From positions 142,669 through 206,668 of the forward strand of contig VXCM01001271.1 of assembly GCA_014773175.1 (NCBI GenBank): 64,000 nucleotides of DNA, in the 5' to 3' direction. The stretch comes from Lucifuga dentata (Eukaryota; Chordata; Actinopteri; Ophidiiformes; Bythitidae). The position numbers were made by a program, and so were the translations under genes. The notes beneath the pieces are model-generated. The model saw nothing but the letters and a program-made list of their open reading frames with translations, searched no databases and was not told the origin of the DNA. This document shows, piece after piece, positions 44,071 to 55,415 of this stretch. Each line of letters opens with the position of its first letter. The first letter of the stretch is position 1.

Positions 44071-45844
44071 CTGTTATATTCTTATGGGCACATTTGATAA
44101 ACTGCCATAACTCTTGAATACATGGAGCAATTACACCACACACACACATGCATCATTGTATAACCCTGCATCGTTTTATGTTGGCCTGCAGGTGGTGCTC
44201 AAGCAACACAATAAACTCAGTGTTTTTTTTTTATAGTACTGTACAATTAATCCTTGTACAAACTCCTTCTATTCTCTGACAATATTTAGGTGTTCTCCAT
44301 GGCCATCATCAGCCAATAAGTGACTGTGCATTGCTGTGTGGAATTTGATGTAAATCCAAATTTAAAAATTTCAAAACAATTTCTGTTAAAATGGGAGGTT
44401 TAAATGCTAATTAGATTGGCTAAATTAGCCAGCATGGTCGAAGATACACTTTATTTAAGCCAAATGTTTCATTATGAACCCAAGTACAGGTTAACTGGTA
44501 GACCTGAGCCTGCACAGTTATGTAAATTCTTCACATAGTCGAAAACAATGGCAAGTTTCAGCAGCACACACAAACACACACACACACACACACACACATT
44601 GGAATAGGAACATATACATAAACATACGTATACCGTGAAGATGTCCACAAGTAAAAAAATCTTGCTATTTTAGAGCGACCAACTTCCTCTAAAAGCAGCT
44701 CTGGGATTACTGTAATTACCCCAGCAGCCTGCCTCTACGTAATGACAGCATTTTGGAGCTCCTCACATACATGTATACAGTATATTATATATGTAATTAA
44801 ATCACAGCTTTTTCTGATTTTAATTTGCACCATTATGCAGGCTTGGTCGACATCAGAGTGATCTGACGGCTCTTTTGTCAGTTGGGTTTTCGCAACAGTT
44901 TTGCCAGAAAACAAAGAACTGATTCACAACCCGACTGCTGGGAAAATATCAGGAGACACATTATTCCCTGTAGTTAAGAGCCAAGAATTCACTTCTGACC
45001 TCTGACACCACAGAGGAGCAGAAAAATTAAAAGATTCTGTTCCAAAACACTATCAATCCACCCTGAAAGAAGAAAATAATTCCCTCAAGTCCATCAATCC
45101 ATATTTAATGTTCTGTTCTCTTTAAGTGTTATTATTTTGTCAAGGCTGAACTCTCGGTGCCTGCCATCCGTTAGAAACAGGCAGGGTTTGATATCATTTT
45201 TTAACAGCTATCAGTCATTTGTAAGAAACGTTTTCAAATGCCAAGTATCTCATTTTGGAAGTGATTTCTTCAAAGGCCACAGACAGAGAACACGCTTACA
45301 GAAATGATTATCCAGATGAGTCACGGTGTGTTTTCTCATAAGCTGAGATATCAATCAACATGTTTGCCAGAGCGACACTTCCTCATCTCATTTTCTCCTG
45401 GTATCAAGGCTACACTCTCCTGATATGACCTCAGAGAGACATGAGCCAGGGTACAAGTAACTTATTATATTTGCTCCTGTTGCTTCGTTGAGTTAATGGA
45501 ATTAATTTTCATCAGTATTCTAGCTTAATTTTGGGCAATTAATTTAACCACCAAACCGAGTTTTGTCAAAATCACATTTTTTTCACGTTTCCACTGCAGA
45601 GCAAAGTCTGTCCACAGCTACTCTTCAGATTTCAATCAAATGTATTAAGGACTTTCATCCTTAATGCCACCATCAGAAAAAAAAAAATGTACACATGAAA
45701 TATTAAAATCTAAATAGCAGATATACAAGACATTTATTGAACACATTCATATTCCTCAGAGGATGAACCGTTTTCCATTTTGGACACTCTTTGCATGAGC
45801 CTAGAATCCCCCCCACCCGCACCCCCCATCCAACAACACTAACC
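44071..45844. other. No gene recognised
   Basis: Contains (AC)n at about 44572-44599 and an A run at 45677. Unique otherwise, with no ORF above 70 codons of interest. Confidence 0.5.
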
Positions 45845-46361
45845 CAGTGATTCCCAAACTTAAGGATGCCGTGGCCCAATTTAAAATCTAAAAATCTTCT
45901 GAGGCCCACCCAAACTTTTGATCAGAACTTTGATCAACACACAAAACTAAGATGAAGTATTTCCCTATGTATTTTTTATGCTTTCATAAACAGAACAGGG
46001 TGCACCAAAATGACTGTATAAAAATTTTGTGCAGCATGCGTTTCAGCAGAAATTTATTCTTTTTTTTATAAAAAATATCCCTGTAGTTCGTTATAAGAAC
46101 AAATATTTATATTTATTTATATTGTAGTAATTAGTATGTATTTTGCAAAGTTTGTTTTCATCAGTCTATGAACATCATGTCATTGCTACTCTCTTTTTTA
46201 AATGTAAATATTTAATCATAGATATTTTATGATAATTTCAAATCTAATTACAAAATTGAAAATTAAAATCTTTTCATTTATTGTAAATGACCTCTCGCGG
46301 CCCACCTGCAGTTCCTTCACGGCCCACCAGGGGGCCGCACTTCACACTTTGGGAATTACTA
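45845..46361. mobile_element. Non-autonomous hAT element with 8-bp duplication
   Basis: The ends, CAGTGATTCCCAAACTT and the complement of CACTTTGGGAATTACTA, are inverted repeats. The 8-base flanks are CACTAACC (45837-45844) and CCCTAACC (46362-46369), 7 of 8 identical. Subterminal CGGCCCACCAGGGGGCCGCA is typical of fish hAT elements with these ends. No transposase. Confidence 0.85.
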
Positions 46362-48212
46362 CCCTAACCCTATATTGTGGTGTAATGAACATTACAACCT
46401 CTAGGGGCGCTGCTTTAGAATTTTATTAATACATAGGTAAATGTTCAACCCTCTGGAATTTTCTTTGTGAAAGTCTTGACGAGGCCTCGTTTGTTGTTTT
46501 AGGAGTGAAGAACTTGATCAAAAATTGATCAGGATATTTTATTAAATATGTCAGTGGATTTTGTTGGAACAGATCAGTACAGCAGGTTGTGACGATATAA
46601 GAGTTGTTTTATTGTTTTATGTTTCTTTATCATTCAGACTAAATGTCCAGTCATTTTAAACAGGTAATCAAGCAAACAAAATTAAACATAAATCGGTGTC
46701 ATTTTACACCTGAGATGTTGCTGTTAGTATGTTCGCATGTTTGATGAAACTCATGCGGTATAAGATTCAGGTTGGTGTATCGATCAGCTGTAGCAGTCTG
46801 TCCAATCAGAAACAGACTTCCAGTAAAGGGGCGTGACTGTCAAGTAACAGACTTCCGTTTCCTCACTTATGCCTCCCTGATGAAGCCTCCATCCTCGCTC
46901 CTCCATCCTAAGAGCAGAAATAGAAGCTTTGGTTAAAGATGGCTGACCAGGTTGGCTTCCAGGTCACGCGAGGATTGAGACGCGATCAAATCAGAGTTTT
47001 GGAATGCACCAAGTCAGTCTGTGTTTCCATGAGTTTGGCCCACAAGGCTCAACAGTGTGTTCCAGCATTCTGATACAGAAAAGGAAACTTTTTTTTTTTT
47101 TTTTTTTTGTCTGAAATCAAATCCTCCTCCTCTAACAGCTGGAGATCTTTCAGCCTGTCAGTCAGTTTGTGTCTCATTGTTGCTTTAGGACAAAAGCAGC
47201 TCATCAGCAAACACATCAGAGTTTATTTTCTCCAGATAATCCACTCACCACCGTCTTTATACAGTCCCGTCATATCCATTACCATGTTATTCCCCGGTAA
47301 TATCTCCGCCCGTGTTCTAGCTGTAATTATGACTGTCATTCAAGCCAGCCTTTTACCATAATTGAGTCATAAAAAATTAGCATAAAGGCTAATTTGTTTG
47401 ATTATGTGTGAGTTTGGGGAGTTATGGGGCTAAATGATGGTGGCTGAGCGGCAGGCTAAAAATTAGTTTATAATGCACTCGTGTCCATCACCACTGTCCT
47501 GCTGAAACCTTGTATGTTGAGTCTTTGAATATTTGTAATGGTTTAAAATCAGCTGATTGATCACCTGCAAGAGAAAAATCATTTTTTTAAATCCAGCTTC
47601 TGATTTTTTTTAAAGCTACAATCTGTGATCCAAATGTAAGGAAACACATCAAAATACATGACTGGAAGCTCCTTCACTCCCAAACTAGTTCTTTAACAGT
47701 AAACTACTTAACTGAGTTATTAATGTTTTCTGATGCCACTAAGGTTTGTTTAAAGTACGTTCAAAGTAGGAAAACAGGATGACATCATACATCATTTGAA
47801 AAACTCACAAAGTAATGATTTTCCATCACACAAGACCAACTTTTACTGGGTTTGTGTTCCATTTTTTGTTCATTAGCTACACTGACATTATAAGCCTTAA
47901 TGCTCAATTCTGATTTTTTATTCAGGTCTGATCATTTTTGTCTTGAAGGTTCACATTCACAACAACAACAAACTGAATTTGTGTGACAGTCTAATAATGA
48001 AAATGGAAGCGCACTCGACCATTTCTCTTGCAGTTTGTTTGAAAACTGCTCTGCTGTCCTGTTTCCTCCAGCTTAGCTTGGATGGAAGCTTCTTATATGT
48101 ATTCTATCTCTTCTCAGATTCTCATACATGCATACATGTATATCTAACAAGTTTGCTCTTCACTGACTCCACTATGATGTTATAGCAATCCTTCATTTGT
48201 TTTAACAAGGCT
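46362..48212. other. No gene recognised; unique with candidate conserved block
   Basis: Poly-T at 47091-47108. The stretch 47230-47480 (ATTCCCCGGTAATATCTCCG, AAAAATTAGCATAAAGGC) has homeodomain-type TAATTG and ATTAG motifs and could be conserved non-coding DNA. ORF 47107-47361 starts in the poly-T tract and shows no domain. Confidence 0.35.
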
Positions 48213-48781
48213 TTAAAGGACCATACCGGCAATCGAGCATGTTTGAGCCCAATATATTCAATTTTCATACATGTTACGTTACTGGCAATCATTTCCCGAA
48301 GGATAAAACTTCAGCTTTCCTGATATTTTGTAAAATCTCTTAATCTTTCTAAATCAAATGTTCAAGCTTAAAAATCGATGTTTCGCCTGCTAATAGTTAT
48401 GCAGCCTTATGAAGTCACAGTCATTTAAATTTTTCCATAAATGCAGGTCTTCTTTTGGGATTATATTCCCCGGTGGAGGCATACATTCACTCCGCGCTTT
48501 TTATTGAGCTTAAACTAAAATTACATAACTTAAAAAAAAACCTTAATATACATGTTCAATAGGGTGGATTACCTATCCCAAGAATGTTTCAAGTATCAAC
48601 AAGTTGGTTTTAATAGTGTACCAGAATGAACTGAAACCAATGTTGGTCTGGAAGGTAGGAAAAACATTTTTAATTCATCATTCCAGTAGTATGCTTTGGG
48701 AAATGATTGTCAGTAATGTTACATGTATGAAAATTGAATATATTAGGCTCAAACATGCAAAATGGTGGTATGGTCCTTTAA
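48213..48781 (-). mobile_element. TTAA element T1, subfamily B, full length
   Basis: 569 bp, TTAA at 48213-48216 and 48778-48781. Reverse-complement markers of subfamily B: CAGCCTTATGAAGTCACAGT, CGCGCTTTTTATTGAGC, GTTTCAAGTATCAACAAG. It provides the sequence missing in the gap of the 30029 copy. Confidence 0.9.
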
Positions 48782-49582
48782 GGTCCTGACAGAAAAATTA
48801 AAAAAAAATGAAAAATGAGACAAACACACACACACACACACACACACACATGAATTCTGATCTGATCTTTCTCATAGTGCTCACATGGAAAATCACACAT
48901 GAAAAAAATCTGATTTGGTTTGTTCACACTGCAGGAACATAAATCTGATCAGTGTCACATTCAAGCAAAAGAAATCAGACTTGGTCCAGTTTTAGCCTGT
49001 AATGTGAATGCAGCATAAACAAAACTGGAGTTAAATGCTGAACTGATTATGGATGTGCATGCCTGAACATCAGAGCATCCAGATGAACAAATCATGGGCT
49101 GAATATGTGTCATTTTGGAAGATTAAAGTGCAAAGATTGACTTTTGCATTAAAGGCTATTCTAACCCCAAAAAACATCTAACACTAAAAAAAGTTGCATT
49201 TTCATACTACTGGACATGAAACACAAACTAATAATCACGCTGCTGATTTAAAAATCATACTTAACTTTGTGCATTAAGGTTTTTGCCACATACACTCATA
49301 ATCAAAACATCAAATGAAAACATACTGCATCATCACCCTCAAAACTAAACGCATTAACAGCAGCGTCAAGCAGACATGCCGTGTGTTTCTAAAGTGCAGG
49401 TTTTTGGTTTGTGTGAAGCAGCTCGACTCCTTCGGTTTGTTCTGGGGTTTTTGTTGCAGACACGTTGTGATACTGTGAAGTCAGTGAAGCACAAAAATCC
49501 AATTTACTGTGAGGAAGTATTAACTTCCTGTGTTAATTTCGTGCTGAAATGGCTTCCAGTAAAAGAAGACGGAGAATGAGAA

Positions 49583-49619
<37 letters not shown>

Positions 49620-49649
49620 AGTGAAACCAAGGTAGAAAGTAATGTGTTT
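48782..49649. other. CA repeat, possible DNA-element fragment, unique sequence
   Basis: (AC)n at 48822-48850. At 48880-49020, AATCTGATTTGGTTTGTTCACACTG and GCCTGTAATGTGAATGCAGC suggest a fish non-autonomous element with 'GTTCACACTGC' ends, but no borders were found. (GA)n at 49585-49617. Confidence 0.35.
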
Positions 49650-49676
49650 TGGGCTCAGAACTTATCAATCAGCCCT
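49650..49676 (-). mobile_element. Isolated mariner terminal repeat
   Basis: GGGCTCAGAACTTATCAATC followed by AGCCC matches the mariner right end. No body nearby. Confidence 0.6.
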
Positions 49677-50475
49677 TGCTGATCACAGCTGACAACAACT
49701 TAAGTTTAAAAAAACAAAAAAGATGACATTTTACTGTTGTCTTGCTTGTCAGAAATCTGGCAAATGGAAAAATATAGAAAAATACAGAACAAAACATCAT
49801 TTTTGAAAATTCTGATTTTTTTTTTTTTTTATTATTATTAATTCTGGGAAATGTTTGTGTAGGAAGATTATAAATACCCTCAAAACAAATGTTGAGAAAA
49901 ACTGAAAAGCAAAGCTGCTTTAGCCCACAAATGGTTGTGAGTCATTGTGATTAAGACACTAACAGGCTTTTACTTACATACATCTAAGTGCAGAGATATT
50001 AAACTCTCAGACTGACTGAGAGAGAACACAAAGGAAAAGTGAGTCAGTAGCTTTTGGCTCTGAACTGTGATTCTGAGGAAAAACCTTTCTGAGGTTCTGA
50101 CTCAAATGCTCCTCTCTCCGTCCTCAGCCTAATGGACAGATAAAACATGTTAATGGCTCATAGTTTGTTACCGTGTTCCTCTGTGGGCTGCACACAGGCT
50201 GCAAATCTGTCAGTAAGCAGCCGGGGTGAATCCGTGACCACACACACATCTGCTGAAAACACTCAGCGCGTGGGAAAATCTCCACAGGTTCCAGGCTCTA
50301 ACTCACCTGGACCACCTGATCTGTCTGTGTGCTCCAATCAGGTTTGGCCATTTCCTGTCAAATACATGCTGAAGACATCTGATATGCTGCTGAGCGGCAA
50401 AACATCTTTTATGACTCTGGATTCAGCTGAATCGTCTGTTAAATGATTGAACTTTTACCTTTTGCTCAAACTGCT
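49677..50475. other. No gene recognised
   Basis: Unique. ORF 50147-50446 (99 codons, Ser-rich) lacks a domain. Confidence 0.4.
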
Positions 50476-51055
50476 TTAAAGGACCATACTGGTGACTGTC
50501 CATGTTTGAGCCTAATATCCTCAGTTTTCATATATGTAACATTACAATCATTTCCCAAAGCAGACTACTGGAACGATGAATTAATTTTTGTTTTTCCTAC
50601 CTTCCAGATCTCCATTGGTTTCAGTTCATTCTGGTACTCTATTAAAATCAACTTGTTGATATTTGAAACAATCTTGGAATACACAATCCATCATCACAAA
50701 CAAGACGTATATTCAGTTTTCTTTTCAAAGTTACATAATGTTAGCATTTAAGCGCAATAAAAAGGATGGAGTGAATGTATGTCTCCACCAGGGAATATAG
50801 TCCCAAAAGAAGACCTGTGTTTATTGAAAAATTTTAACGACCGTGATTTCATAAGGCCATTAGCAGGTGAAACATAAATTTTTAAGGTGAGTGTATCGCT
50901 TGAATATTTGATTTCAAAAGATTAAAAGATTTTGCAAAATATCAGGAAAGCTGAAATACGGTTTTATCCTTTGGGAAATGATTGTCAGTAATGTAACATG
51001 TGAAAATTTAATATATTAGTCTCAAACATGCAGACTGACCAGTATGGTCCTTTAA
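50476..51055 (+). mobile_element. TTAA element T1, subfamily B, full length
   Basis: 580 bp, TTAA at 50476-50479 and 51052-51055. It shares CAACTTGTTGATATTTGAAA, TTTAAGCGCAATAAAAAGG and AAGAAGACCTGTGTTTATTG with the copies at 30029 and 48213. Confidence 0.9.
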
Positions 51056-51084
51056 AGTCTTTACTTACTAAGAAACAGAGCAGT

Positions 51085-51420
51085 GCCATAATGGAAAATA
51101 CTCCATTACAAGTAAAAAAAAAAAAAAAAAAAAAAAATCCTATATTTGAAATGTTCCTATATCCAAAGTAAAAGTACTTGTAGTGAAGAAGAGTTTGGTT
51201 TTGCTGTCTGGTGAAAAATCCTGTACCTGTTTGGGGATTTTTATGCTTTAGGTCAGAGGAAAGAACACAAGAAAGAAAAAAAGGTCAGAAGGAGAGAAGG
51301 TAGAGAGAAGGAAATAATGTACAAAATAAGAAGTAAAGGCACAGAAGAAGAAAAACAAAGAGGGTAAGATAGAAGGTTGAAAAGAAGTAAAGAGAATTAA
51401 ACAAGGAAGAAAATTAAACA
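51085..51420 (+). repeat. AAGTA-type repeat with purine tail
   Basis: AAAATACTCCATTACAAGTA, a poly-A run (51114-51137), then ATATCCAAAGTAAAAGTACT and TGTTTGGGGATTTTTATGCT, followed by GGAAAGAA/GGAGAGAAGG purine sequence to 51420. ACTCCATTACAAGTAAAAG is a widespread teleost repeat motif. Confidence 0.55.
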
Positions 51421-51439
51421 AAAATTTACCTTTTGGTGC

Positions 51440-51540
51440 TAACTCTGGCTCATTTATAGTTTTCTGTTGTACTGTTGATCAATGAGCATTGTCCCTGACA
51501 AATAAACTAATAAATAAATAAAATAAATAAAAGAAAAAGA
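51440..51540 (+). mobile_element. LINE-like 3' tail
   Basis: GAGCATTGTCCCTGACAAAT followed by (AATA)n resembles the 3' ends of fish non-LTR elements. The body was not found. Confidence 0.45.
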
Positions 51541-52309
51541 TGTGGAAAGAAGGGAAGGAGGGGAAAAAATGAGGGTTAGGATGAAAAGTAAGTCGTACTA
51601 CAGCCTTCAAATAAATGCAGTGGAGATTTTTTTTTTTTTATTACATTTCCATCTGAAATGTAATGGAACAATAGATATCAAACAAAATGGAAATAATTTA
51701 ATTCCCTTGGCTAAGAAGCTTCCAACATTTTATCTTCTTATTGTTTTTAATTTGCTTTTACAGTTATTATGGTTTTGTTCAAAGAGTTTTAAGCCGCTTG
51801 TGTCGTTTTGTATGATGTAGGAGTATCTTTTGGCCACTAGATGGCAGCGTTGCTGTACTCTAATCAGACTGATAAGTATTGAATGTGGAGAAACATTTAG
51901 CCTGTAGTACCGCTGTTTCACCACTAGGTGAGATATTACACATGTAGACGTGCTAAAGCTTTTACAGGATGTTGTGGAAGTAGGAATATGGATGTTTTTG
52001 GTGATTGTGGCTGATAAAATATAATCAAATATAAATATATTTTAATAAACGTATAAATAAAAACGTTTAAATTTAACATACATTCATGAACATTAATTAC
52101 ATATAGGCTCAAAAATCCTTTCACCTCTGAGTGCATTGAGAGAGTAAAATAAAGGAAGAAATGTGTTAAAGACTATGAAAATACTAAATTTCATACTAAA
52201 GGTGGTATTTTCTTCTCTGTTATATTTATTTAGTTTGTTTCCTGAGATCAGAATATCACTTTTTTGAGAGTTCTGGCAAAAATACCACTAACTATTCTGA
52301 AGAGTTAAA
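51541..52309. other. No gene recognised; contains a CTCF-like site
   Basis: Unique AT-rich sequence. A 92-codon ORF (51542-51820) ends in a hydrophobic segment but has no domain. Confidence 0.4.
51834..51847 (+). promoter_or_regulatory. CTCF-like motif
   Basis: CCACTAGATGGCAG matches the CCASYAGRKGGCRS form of the CTCF core at every position. A weaker match, ACGCTAGAGGGCGC, lies at 52653-52666 on the same strand. Confidence 0.45.
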
Positions 52310-52512
52310 AGAAAAAAAAAAAAAAAAANAAAAAAAAAAAAAAAAAGACAAATGCACTATAAAACAAAAGTGGAGCCCAATGAAATGGAAGAAAACTTAC
52401 AAAAATAAGAACAAAAAAGTAAATAAATTAAGTTAATACATAATGTGAGTAATACATGAAAATACTGGCTCAGAGTAGTGAGTAAATCAAATCCTTTTAT
52501 GCAAATGTTTCA

Positions 52513-52578
<66 letters not shown>

Positions 52579-52987
52579 TTCGTAAGCATAGGAGCAGCAA
52601 ACATGAAGAACAGTAATGATGCAGAATACTTTGATGGCACAGCGCATTTTGCACGCTAGAGGGCGCTGTAACACCACCTTCCTCTCATATGTGCAGAACC
52701 TCTCTCTCCCCCCCCCCTTGCTGAGGAGACAGAAAACTTTAGAAGGTCAAATCAATTTTTCATCTTGGTGGGATTTTTAAGCATAAGCAGGTGTATGCCT
52801 ATTTTTTTTTACATAATTTAATTTAACTTTATTTAAATTTATCTTATATCATTTTAATTTTAATTTGCTTTACTGCCACGTGACACCTAAAACACCTAAA
52901 CAGGTTGGTTCAGTCTGGTTAAATCATTATGAAATACTTGAGATGTATTTTTGTAATTATGAGTTGAGTAGTTTGGGGTTGTTTGTT

Positions 52988-53042
<55 letters not shown>

Positions 53043-53045
53043 TTC
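52310..53045. repeat. Cluster of simple repeats
   Basis: Poly-A with N at 52329, (GT)n 52517-52570, poly-C near 52710, and (GTTA)n about 52990-53040. The sequence between is unique AT-rich DNA. Confidence 0.85.
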
Positions 53046-53455
53046 ACTTAGTTACTTACAGACTTCATTTATTTGTGCTTGTGTTTTTTTTTTTTTGTAA
53101 AACTGCTAAAACTTTAACTTTTTTAACATTTTATTTTTTTTATACATTTGAATTAGTAAATCAAGAATTTTCTAAAAAAACAAAAAGTTTTGACTCCATC
53201 ATCATTTTGAAGACAGGTAAAGGTGTAGAATAAGCTCCGTGTTTCAGGTTTTCCAGATGCTTCTTTCATGCAGACGATCTTGTTTTCTCCCAGTCTACTA
53301 ACTATGCTAATATCATCATTACCATCATCCTGCTGATAAATCTCTGTCCATACAAAGGCATGTGCAGCTGTGTGTGTGTGTGTGTGTGTCCATAAGTACA
53401 CACATGAATGTGCTCAACCCCTCCAACACACACACACACACACACACACTCTCTC
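53046..53455. repeat. AT-rich sequence ending in GT and AC runs
   Basis: (GT)n at 53371-53389 and (AC)n at 53427-53448, then CTCTCTC. No gene recognised. Confidence 0.6.
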
Positions 53456-53600
53456 TCTCCTCATTCATCAGCTGTTCATGCTAATTTCTGCTAATGATCT
53501 TAAGCAGTCAGGCTCATTATGAGTCATGACTAATGTAAACACTAATTACATTAACATGTCTGACTCCTTTCATATGATCTGCTGTCTGAAATTCATTTTT
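53456..53600. other. Candidate conserved non-coding element
   Basis: CTGTTCATGCTAATTTCTGC, TAATGATCTTAAG, CTCATTATGAGTCATGACTA and ACACTAATTACATTAACATG form a dense cluster of TAAT/ATTA and ATGCTAAT (octamer-like) motifs in unique sequence. This is typical of developmental enhancers, but conservation cannot be tested here. Confidence 0.3.
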
Positions 53601-54362
53601 TACATCAGAATATCACCCTGTGATTTGGACTTAACTGAATATATTAGTTTGTCTTTAGGTTTGCCTACATTTTGAAATAAAGGACATAATATTTTTTAGT
53701 TAACACTCACTTGTTAAATATGGAAGTGGTTTTGTTGTGCATTTACATTATGGTAATTGTAAGCTTCATTATCAATTACAGTAATATATTGGCTTTGATT
53801 AAATGATTAAACTTAAATTATGTGTTCAAAGTGCTTATTGTGCCTGACACAAATACATTTCCAAAAACCAAACTGATTACATTTGTGATCATAAGAAAAA
53901 GAGATAAAACCAACAAATTCTCACATTTGAGAAGTTGGAACCAAAAAATATTTGGCACTTTTGCTTTATAAATGACTAAAACATTTACTCGATGATTAAA
54001 GTTGCTGCCAGTTTTCTCTCAATCAACAAATCGATCAATCATTTCAGTGCTGATTTGCATTAATGTGATTATTTCTCATTTTATTAGTCAGGTAATGGCT
54101 CAATCAGGCATTAATAAGGCTTAATAAATATTACTTGAAGTTCTTTTGTGTCAGTTGTGTCACCTTTAAAACAGCAAAGCAAATGAATAAATCTGATCAT
54201 TAAGAAAGATTGAATCTATATTGATGTCGATGCTGCAGCTTTGAGATAAACTGATTCCAGCAAAGTGTTTACAGAAACGCTGCAACTGTTGCCTAAATAC
54301 TGATTTTCTTCATCCAAAGCCGAAGCTCAAAGGCAACCAGACTGAATGGACACTCAGACACT

Positions 54363-54400
<38 letters not shown>

Positions 54401-54516
54401 NTGTGTGTGTGTGGTGGGGGTTAAGGGGGTGGGTGTGTTGTGCAGACCAGCTGTGGTCTGAATTCTGTCTGAATCAGCTCAGCAGGCTACAAGCAGAGTG
54501 GATGTGGCTTTGTGTT

Positions 54517-54576
<60 letters not shown>

Positions 54577-54734
54577 TGTATATGTGTGTTTGATACGTGC
54601 ATTGTCGATACCTGTATCCCAGTTTGTGTAATATTGTGCTGAGGAGTGACTTCCTATTGTTCAGCTCGTAGTTAAACAGTTGCTGTATTTAATTTCCAAT
54701 TGATTGATCTAATCTTTTCCACACTCTTTCACAC
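53601..54734. other. No gene recognised; GT/CT repeats near the end
   Basis: (GT)n with N at 54401 (54368-54412), (CT)n 54518-54541, (GT)n 54547-54573. The 98-codon ORF at 54346-54642 translates these repeats. Confidence 0.6.
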
Positions 54735-54890
54735 TTAAGGGAGCATATCGTTGATTTTACATGTTTAAGCTCAATAAATACAACCCACATGCACATTATG
54801 TTACTGATTTACTTTTATTGTTTTATTACCAAATCCAGTAATCTTTCAAAATCAAGTGTTCAGATGATGCACCCATCTTCAAATTCAACA
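54735..54890 (-). mobile_element. TTAA element T1, degraded end
   Basis: TTAAGGGAGCATATCGTTGA, ATGTTTAAGCTCAATAAATA, CACATTATGTTACTGA, then AATCTTTCAAAATCAAGTGT: the reversed 3' end of T1. It stops at ATCTTCAAATTC and is followed directly by mariner subterminal sequence. Confidence 0.75.
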
Positions 54891-54894
54891 ACAC

Positions 54895-54935
54895 ACACTT
54901 CCTTATGTGTCAGGCTCAGAACTTATCAGCCAACC
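54895..54935 (-). mobile_element. Mariner right end
   Basis: CACTTCCTTATGTGTCAGGCTC.. AACTTATCAGCCAACC matches the right end of the relic at 26725-27297, including its subterminal bases. Confidence 0.7.
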
Positions 54936-54939
54936 TTTG

Positions 54940-55260
54940 TAGCAGATTAGTTCTTCCAGTGCTGTCTGTGCGTATCTGTGTGTGTGCTGCAGAACCAGGT
55001 CAGATGGCTAAACACACACACACACACACACACACACCCTCAATGAAACAAAAGCTCAGACAAAAGCTGCAGCTCCCACTTTTACACCCTCATCGCACGG
55101 AGAGCAGGAGGGGGGGGGGGGGGGGNACAAAGGTATGGGGGGACCTTGGTCCTCTTCTCCTTTTGTCTGAAAGAATGGAGAGAGCAAGCGGCAGCTGCTG
55201 CACAGGACATCTGAGACGCTTCTTCATAAAAGCCAAAAACACTGAGAGGAGCTGTGGGTG
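54940..55260. repeat. CA repeat, poly-G with N, unique flank
   Basis: (AC)n at 55012-55038 and a G run ending in N at 55126. The ORF across it is broken by the N and has no domain. Confidence 0.6.
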
Positions 55261-55264
55261 TGAC

Positions 55265-55415
55265 AGCTGCAGGGCTTTAAAGCTGCTGCAGGGTTTTAAA
55301 CCTGCAACCTGCTATAAGATTTAAACATGCAAAACTTTAAACCTGCTGCAGGGCTTTAAACCTGCTGCAAGATTTTAAACCTGCAACCTGCTATAAGACT
55401 TTAAATCTGCTACGT
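55265..55415. repeat. Minisatellite, about 19-bp unit with 80-bp higher order
   Basis: Variants of CTGCTGCAGGGCTTTAAAC repeat across the region. The longer string CCTGCAACCTGCTATAAGA occurs at 55300 and 55380, an 80-base higher-order spacing. Confidence 0.75.

Noticed and set aside
52990..53040. Telomere-like TTAG repeat
   Set aside because: The unit is GTTA, not the vertebrate TTAGGG, and it is a short internal microsatellite.
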